A stretch of DNA of 64,000 nucleotides. Origin: Anomaloglossus baeobatrachus. Lineage: Eukaryota; Chordata; Amphibia; Anura; Aromobatidae. Each line of letters opens with the position of its first letter. The stretch's first letter is position 1. The notes under the pieces were generated by a model that saw only the letters and a list, made by a program, of their open reading frames with translations, searched no databases and was not told the origin of the DNA. Positions 58,560 to 64,000 of the stretch are shown here, piece after piece. The stretch lies in assembly GCF_048569485.1 (NCBI RefSeq), contig NC_134354.1, forward strand, positions 449,438,230-449,502,229, written 5' to 3'. The translations under genes were made by a program, and so were the position numbers.

Positions 58560-58743
58560 TTTCTCCTACTACTGGCATAGATCCGCCTCCGGCTCAGGGT
58601 GTACACTGCTAGGGAGGAGCTAACTTTTTTTATGTCTACTTAGTGTCAGCCTCCTAGTCACAGCAGCATACACCCATGGTCCTGTGTCCCCCAATGAAGG
58701 CTCAGAGAAAGAGATTTTACGGTGAGTACACAAAAATCCTTCT
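58560..58743. repeat. Right inverted terminal repeat of the DIRS element
   Basis: Inverted match to the left end over ACTAGGAGGCTGACACTAAG and beyond; the outer 30 bases match the second half of the internal complementary region instead. Confidence 0.8.
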
Positions 58744-59703
58744 ATTTAAATAATTAAAAAAAAGTCGCATATGGTTCCTCTCCTTTTGATACACAGCCAA
58801 GATAACTGCATGGCTGGGGGCTTCTGTCTGTAGCCGCTTTATCTGTGCTGGGTATCATAATACGGGGGAACCCTACTCCAAATATTTTATTTATTTATTT
58901 TTAGACACTGTTATATACACATAGCGTCTGTGATTGGAAGCAGTCAGCTGACACTCAGGGTGGGGGTGTGTCTAACTGTAACCAATCACATGCTGGTGGG
59001 CGGGAAAGCAGTGCATATGCAATGAAGGTAATGAGCGGCCCCGGAAGTGAATGAGCGGCCTGGAAGCAGTGCACAGCTACACTGGAGCCTCAATAAACTA
59101 TGAAACACTTGCTCTTATCCTTTTTACCACCATTTTTAATAGCCAGATTCTAGTCCCCATAGACATATATTGTTTTTAAACCCAGTTGGACCCGCTGGTC
59201 CCGGTTATCGTCGAGTCCGCCCATCACTAATAAAGATTAGTAGAAAATTATAAAGATAATGAAATAAATATAAAAAAATTTATAAAACAGTAAATATGCA
59301 GTTGAAACTAGAAGTTTACATACATTAGCTAGAAAGACACACATGCATGTTTTTCTCACTATCTGACATAAAATCAGAATAAACCTTTCTCGTTTCATTC
59401 AGAATAAACTTTTCCCATTTTAGGTCAATTAGGGTTCCCAAAATTATTTATATTTGCCAAATGCCAGAATAATGAGAGAGAGAATGTTTTAAGGCATTTT
59501 TATTACTTTCTGCAAAGTCAAAAGTTTACATACACTAAAATTACTATGCCTTTAAACAACATAGGACAGCCTATATGATGATGTCATGTCTTGTCTTTGG
59601 AAGCTTCTGATAGATTTATTGGCAACATCTGAGTAAATTAGAGACACATCTGTGGATGTATTTTAATGCACACCTAAAACACACTGCTTCTTTGTGTAGC
59701 ATC

Positions 59704-61360
59704 ATGGAAAAGTCAAAAGAAATCAGCCAAGATCTCAGGAAGAGAATTGTGAACTTACACAAGTCTGGTTCATCCTTGGGTACAATTTCTATATACCTGA
59801 AGGTATCTCTTTCATCTGTACAAACAATTATACGCAAATATAAACAAGTTGGGAATATCCAGGTATCATACCGATCAGGAAGGAGACGGATTCTGTGTAC
59901 CAGAGATGAACGTGCTTTGAAAGGACATGAGCATAACAACCCAAATACAAAAGCAAAAGACCTTGTGAATATGCTGGTGGAAGCTGTTAAGATTGTGTCA
60001 TTATCCACAGTGAAACAAGTACTGTATCAACATGGGCTGAAAGGCCACTCTGTCAGGAAGAAGCCATTAAAAAAAAAAACATAAAGAAGCCAGATTAATG
60101 TTTGCAAATGCACACAGGAACAAAGACCTTAATTTTTGGAGACATGTCGTGTGGTCTGACAAAACAAAAATTAATCTGTTTGGCCATAATGACCATCATT
60201 ACGTTTGGAGGAAAAAGAGAGAAGCTTTGAAGCATAAGAACACCATCCCAACTGTGAAACATGGGAGTGGCAGCATCATGTTGTGGGGTTGTTTTGCTGC
60301 AGGAGGGACTGGTGCAGTTCACAAAATAGATGGCATCATGAGGAAGGAAGATTATGGGGCAATACTGAAGCAACATCTCAAGACATCAGCCAGGAACTTA
60401 AAGCTTGGGCAGAAATGGGTCTTCCAAATGGACAATGCCCTGAAGCATACTGCCAAACTGGTTACAAATTGGCTTAAAGATAACAAAGCAACATGAAATA
60501 AAGTCCAGCACCAGAGTTTTCCTGTTAAAAAAGTCCTTTCTTCTTTATTCAGTAACATGTTCACTTTGATGTGGTTTATTAGTGCACATGTCCACCCATG
60601 TTTATTTGGCATTTTTTGGATGTGGAGTTTCTTTGATATGTAAAGATTTTTCCTGTATTATATATTGGATATTCTATTGTGTTAGCCATATGTAGCATAA
60701 ATTTAAAATTTTGGATTGCAATTTTATGTATCAGCAGGTATAAATCTATTCTTTTGAGCTACAATGGGGATGTTTTTCTGTCCTAAAGGGGTTAAAGAGT
60801 TGAACTCATTAATTATCACATTCGTGTGATAAGTATTTGGGTGATTTTATATCTGGGTTTGTTTTTAGTTGCTCTTTTATGGCTATGATTAAGGATCTTT
60901 GCGAAACGTGTAAGACAGGAGCCTAATGGGGCTCACCTCATGGGTTATTCCACACTTTTTATCTTCATGTATGTGATTAATGAATAAAGAAGAAAGGACG
61001 TTTTTAACAGAAAAACTGGTGTTGGACTTTATTTCATGTTGCCTTGCTTTGTGGTTGCCAGCCATGTCTGCTCACCTGTGGGGTCTGCAGAATTACCTGG
61101 TGAGCTTTTTCCTTTCCTCTTTCCCTAATGACTTTACACTAAGGATAACAAAGTCAATGGTTTGGAGTGGCCATCAGAAAACCCTGATCTCAATCTTGTT
61201 GAAAATGTATGGGTAAAGCTGAAAAGGCAGGTGCGAGCAAAGTGACCTACAAACATGGCTCAGATACACCAGTTCTGTCAGGAGGAATGGGCCCAAATTC
61301 CTACCAACTATTGTGAGAAGCTTGTGGAAGGATATCCAAAACATTTTACCCAAGTCATAC
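59704..61360 (+). pseudogene. Sleeping Beauty-like Tc1 transposase, broken
   Basis: Starts MEKSKEISQDLRKRIVNLHK, the PAIRED-like DNA-binding N-terminus of the Sleeping Beauty/Frog Prince family, with SSVQTIIRKYK and GRRRILCTRDERA in the second helix-turn-helix/GRPR-type hook. Then KARLMFANAHRNKDLNFWRHVVWSDKTKI region by homology (first catalytic Asp in WSDKT), WGCFAAGGTGAVHKIDGIM, VFQMDNALKHTAK (second Asp) and, after the insertion, PDLNLVENVWVKLK (last Glu) and LVEGYPK. A frameshift lies in the A run near 60070, and the insertion at 60489 separates the last quarter. A second partial copy lies at 17764-18220. Confidence 0.88.
60489..61140 (+). mobile_element. Penelope-like tail in fold-back arrangement, 13-bp target duplication
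   Basis: Flanked by AAAGATAACAAAG (60476-60488) and AAGGATAACAAAG (61141-61153). Ends are inverted copies of about 60 bp: ATGAAATAAAGTCCAGCACC near 60494 faces GGTGTTGGACTTTATTTCAT near 61018. The interior carries GGATCTTTGCGAAACGTGTA, the tail signature of Penelope-like elements. No protein-coding domain. Confidence 0.6.
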
Positions 61361-61626
61361 AGTTTAAGGGCAATGGTACCAAATACTAATGAAATGTATG
61401 TAAACCTTTGACTTTGCCAAAAGTAATAAAAATGCCTTATGCCTTAAAACATTCTCTCTCATTATTCTGGCATTTGGCAAATATAAATAATTTTGATTCC
61501 TAATTGACCTAAAACGGGAAAGATTTATTCTGATTTCATGTCACACAGTGAGAAAATCATGCATATGTGTCCTTTTAGATAGTGTATGTAAACCTCTGGT
61601 TTCAACTGTAGATGTGTGTACATGAA

Positions 61627-64000
61627 TAGAGATGAGCGAACCGGTCGCGGTTCGGCTCGAGGTTGGTTCGCCGAACGGACCTCCCGTTCGAGTTCGGTTC
61701 GTCGAACGTTCGACGAACCGAACTCGAACTGCATAGGAAACAATGGCAGGCAATCACAAACACAGAAAAACACCTAGAAAACACCCTCAAAGGTGTCCTA
61801 AAGGTGACAAACAACTCAAACACATTGGAAAGTGACAAGGACATATACTCATGCGAAAACAAAACAGCTGGACAAGGAAAAAGAGGAGGACACACAGATA
61901 TAGGCATGGCACGCCCTTCTAAAATCATGTAAAACACCGCAAGGTGACTCCAAGCGGAGTCTCCATTTTTTCCAAAAATTGGGCCACACACACACCCACC
62001 CCTTCAGTGGCAGCAGTTGTGCCCCAGTTGTACACTTCACAGCTACATTTGCATCAAGCACATTCAAAAATACGCCATTCTTATCCATCCCCAGGATGAC
62101 ACCGGGGTAGGTAGCAAAGTCTTTGCTGACCCATGACTTGTTCATCTTGGCTTCTTTTAAAAACAATGTAAGCAAGGGTTACTCCAAGCGGAGTCTCCCT
62201 TTTTTCCAAAAATTGGGCCACACAGACACCCACCCCATCAGTGGCAGCACTTGGGCCCTAGTTGCAAACAGGATGTTTTGATTTGCATCAAGCACATTCA
62301 AAAATACGCCATTCTTATCCGTCCCCAGGATGACACCGGGGTAGGTAGCAAAGTCTTTCCTGATCCCAGCTCTGTTCATCTTGGCTTCTTTTAAAAACAC
62401 ATCAAGCAAGGGTTACTCCAAGCGGAGTCTCCCTTTTTTTCCAAAAATTGGGCCACACAGACACCCACCCCATCAGTGGCAGCACTTGGGCCCTAGTTGC
62501 AAACAGGATGTTTTGATTTGCATCAAGCACATTCAAAAATACGCCATTCTTATCCGTCCCCAGGATGACACCGGGGTAGGTAGCAAAGTCTTTGCTGATC
62601 CCAGCTCTGTTCATCTTGGCTTCTTTTAAAAACACATCAAGCAAGGGTTACTCCAAGCGGAGTCTCCCTTTTTTTCCAAAAATTGGGCCACACAGACACC
62701 CACCCCATCAGTGGCAGCACTTGGGCCCTAGTTGCAAACAGGATGTTTTGATTTGCATCAAGCACATTCAAAAATACGCCATTCTTATCCGTCCCCAGGA
62801 TGACACCGGGGTAGGTAGCAAAGTCTTTGCTGATCCCAGCTCTGTTCATCTTGGCTTCTTTTAAAAACACATCAAGCAAGGGTTACTCCAAGCGGAGTCT
62901 CCCTTTTTTTCCAAAAATTGGGCCACACAGACACCCACCCCATCAGTGGCAGCACTTGGGCCCTAGTTGCAAACAGGATGTTTTGATTTGCATCAAGCAC
63001 ATTCAAAAATACGCCATTCTTATCCGTCCCCAGGATGACACCGGGGTAGGTAGCAAAGTCTTTGCTGATCCCAGCTCTGTTCATCTTGGCTTCTTTTAAA
63101 AACACATCAAGCAAGGGTTACTCCAAGCGGAGTCTCCCTTTTTTTCCAAAAATTGGGCCACACAGACACCCACCCCATCAGTGGCAGCACTTGGGCCCTA
63201 GTTGCAAACAGGATGTTTTGATTTGCATCAAGCACATTCAAAAATACGCCATTCTTATCCGTCCCCAGGATGACACCGGGGTAGGTAGCAAAGTCTTTCC
63301 TGATCCCAGCTCTGTTCATCTTGGCTTCTTTTAAAAACACAGCAAGCAAGGGTTATTCCAAGCGGAGTCTCCCTTTTTTTCCAAAAATTGGGCCTTACAG
63401 ACACCCACCCCATCAGTGGCAGCACTTGGGCCCTAGTTGAAAACAGGATGTTTTGATTTGCATCAAGCACATTCAAAAATACGCCATTCTTATCCGTCTC
63501 CAGGATGACACCGGGGTAGGTAGCAAAGTCTTTCCTGATCCCAGCTCTGTTCATCTTGGCTTCTTTTAAAAACACATCAAGCAAGGGTTACTCCAAGCGG
63601 AGTCTCCCTTTTTTCCAAAAATTGGGCCACACAGACACCCACCCCATCAGTGGCAGCACTTGGGCCCTAGTTGCAAACAGGATGTTTTGATTTGCATCAA
63701 GCACATTCAAAAATACGCCATTCTTATCCGTCCCCAGGATGACACCGGGGTAGGTAGCAAAGTCTTTCCTGATCCCAGCTCTGTTCATCTTGGCTTCTTT
63801 TAAAAACACAGCAAGCAAGGGTTACTCCAAGCGGAGTCTCCCTTTTTTTCCAAAAATTGGGCCACACAGACACCCACCCCATCAGTGGCAGCACTTGGGC
63901 CCTAGTTGAAAACAGGATGTTTTGATTTGCATCAAGCACATTCAAAAATACGCCATTCTTATCCGTCCCCAGGAAGACACCGGGGTAGGTAGCAAAGTAT
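61627..64000 (-). mobile_element. Second copy of the satellite-carrying hAT family (left end only)
   Basis: Begins TAGAGATGAGCGAACCGGTC and follows the copy at 43273 through the subterminal palindrome and GCATAGGAAACAATGGCAGG, ACACCTAGAAAACACC and ACATATACTCATG. It then enters a tandem array of 235-bp units and runs off the window, so its transposase is not seen. The 8 bases before it, TACATGAA, would be its target duplication. Confidence 0.88.
61938..64000. repeat. Tandem array of 235-bp units in the second hAT copy
   Basis: At least 8.7 units, spaced 235 bp (AAGGGTTACTCCAAGCGGAG at about 62174, 62409, 62644, 62879 and so on). The first unit carries TTGTACACTTCACAGC; all later complete units instead carry TTGCAAACAGGATGTTTTG or a close variant. 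Homologous to the 236-bp array. Confidence 0.9.

Larger units (their letters stand above)
34626..58743 (+). mobile_element. DIRS tyrosine-recombinase retrotransposon, twice interrupted
   Basis: Inverted terminal repeats share a segment of more than 130 bp (34640-34785 against 58560-58725, e.g. GGGGGACACAGGACCATGGG). A short internal region (about 58240-58345) is complementary to both outer ends in turn, the DIRS internal complementary region. Parts on the plus strand: Gag-like region (about 35950-37296), reverse transcriptase/RNase H remains (about 41616-42650), a methyltransferase-like stretch (about 42650-42990) and the tyrosine recombinase (about 43010-43272, resuming 57451-58200). Without the two insertions it is about 5.6 kb, typical for DIRS. 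Incomplete and interrupted many times, so a fossil. Confidence 0.85.
33012..59229. mobile_element. Outer palindromic hAT-like element split by a DIRS element and a Penelope-like tail
   Basis: Left TAGTGATAGGTGAACCCAG and, inverted, TAGTGATGGGCGGACTCG at the right. 33004-33011 and 59230-59237 agree in 6 of 8 bases, fitting an aged 8-bp hAT duplication. Shared inverted blocks near both ends: GTATTATGATACCCAGCACA (33850) faces CTGGGTATCATAATACGG (58848), and TGTGATT with CAGTCAG faces the same at 58930. Own length without insertions is about 1.7 kb. No transposase. Confidence 0.6.
59299..61608 (+). mobile_element. Sleeping Beauty/Frog Prince-like Tc1 transposon, interrupted
   Basis: Left CAGTTGAAACTAGAAGTTTA and right end, inverted, CAGTTGAAACCAGAGGTTTA, followed by TA at 61609. 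Without the 652-bp Penelope-like insertion and its duplication it is 1645 bp, the normal Tc1 size. Encodes one transposase on the plus strand. Confidence 0.9.

Noticed and set aside
62402-63945. Repeated 80-90-residue open frames on both strands in the second array
   Set aside because: Same explanation: satellite units, open on both strands by chance.

Overview
The window looks like the genome of an amphibian, most likely a frog or toad. It carries one host gene, a complete five-exon pinopsin gene (a non-visual opsin of the pineal and deep brain) on the minus strand at 19253-29497. Almost everything else is transposable elements of kinds that are abundant in anurans: Gmr1-like and Sushi-like Ty3 elements, a DIRS element, Penelope-like tails, Sleeping Beauty/Frog Prince-like Tc1 copies, hAT elements, and PIF, TTAA-flanked and piggyBac-like MITEs. 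There are no bacterial-type operons, CRISPR arrays or convincing RNA genes.

Layout. 1-4987: Ty3/Gmr1-like LTR element whose integrase lies before its reverse transcriptase. 5231-6421: non-autonomous hAT-like element in a TA microsatellite. 6465-18220: MITEs and Tc1 relics, several nested in one another. 19253-29497: pinopsin, with introns 1 and 4 of about 4.1 and 4.5 kb; intron 4 is full of DNA transposons. 29498-30540: promoter side of pinopsin. 30541-33011: piggyBac-like MITE, Penelope-like tail, and a MITE with an internal 45-bp minisatellite.

33012-59229 is a Russian-doll insertion complex. A palindromic hAT-like element is split by a DIRS retrotransposon (34626-58743). The DIRS is split twice, by a Sushi-like Ty3 element (37302-41610, 5-bp target duplication) and by a 14.2-kb hAT transposon (43273-57450, 8-bp target duplication).

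The 14.2-kb hAT element is the most unusual object. It encodes a decayed BED-finger hAT transposase on the minus strand and carries three separate tandem arrays: about 22 units of 236 bp after the gene, 3.5 units of 417 bp within the gene, and about 20 units of 136 bp in front of it. The 236-bp unit is built from the last codons and 3' flank of the transposase gene itself. The 236-bp and 136-bp arrays both show higher-order periodicity (1180 and 813 bp). The left end of a second copy of the family begins at 61627 and runs off the window, with its own 235-bp array that amplified a different ancestral unit. Together these suggest a transposon family that seeds satellite DNA wherever it lands. 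59299-61608 is a Sleeping Beauty-like Tc1 copy interrupted by a Penelope-like tail.
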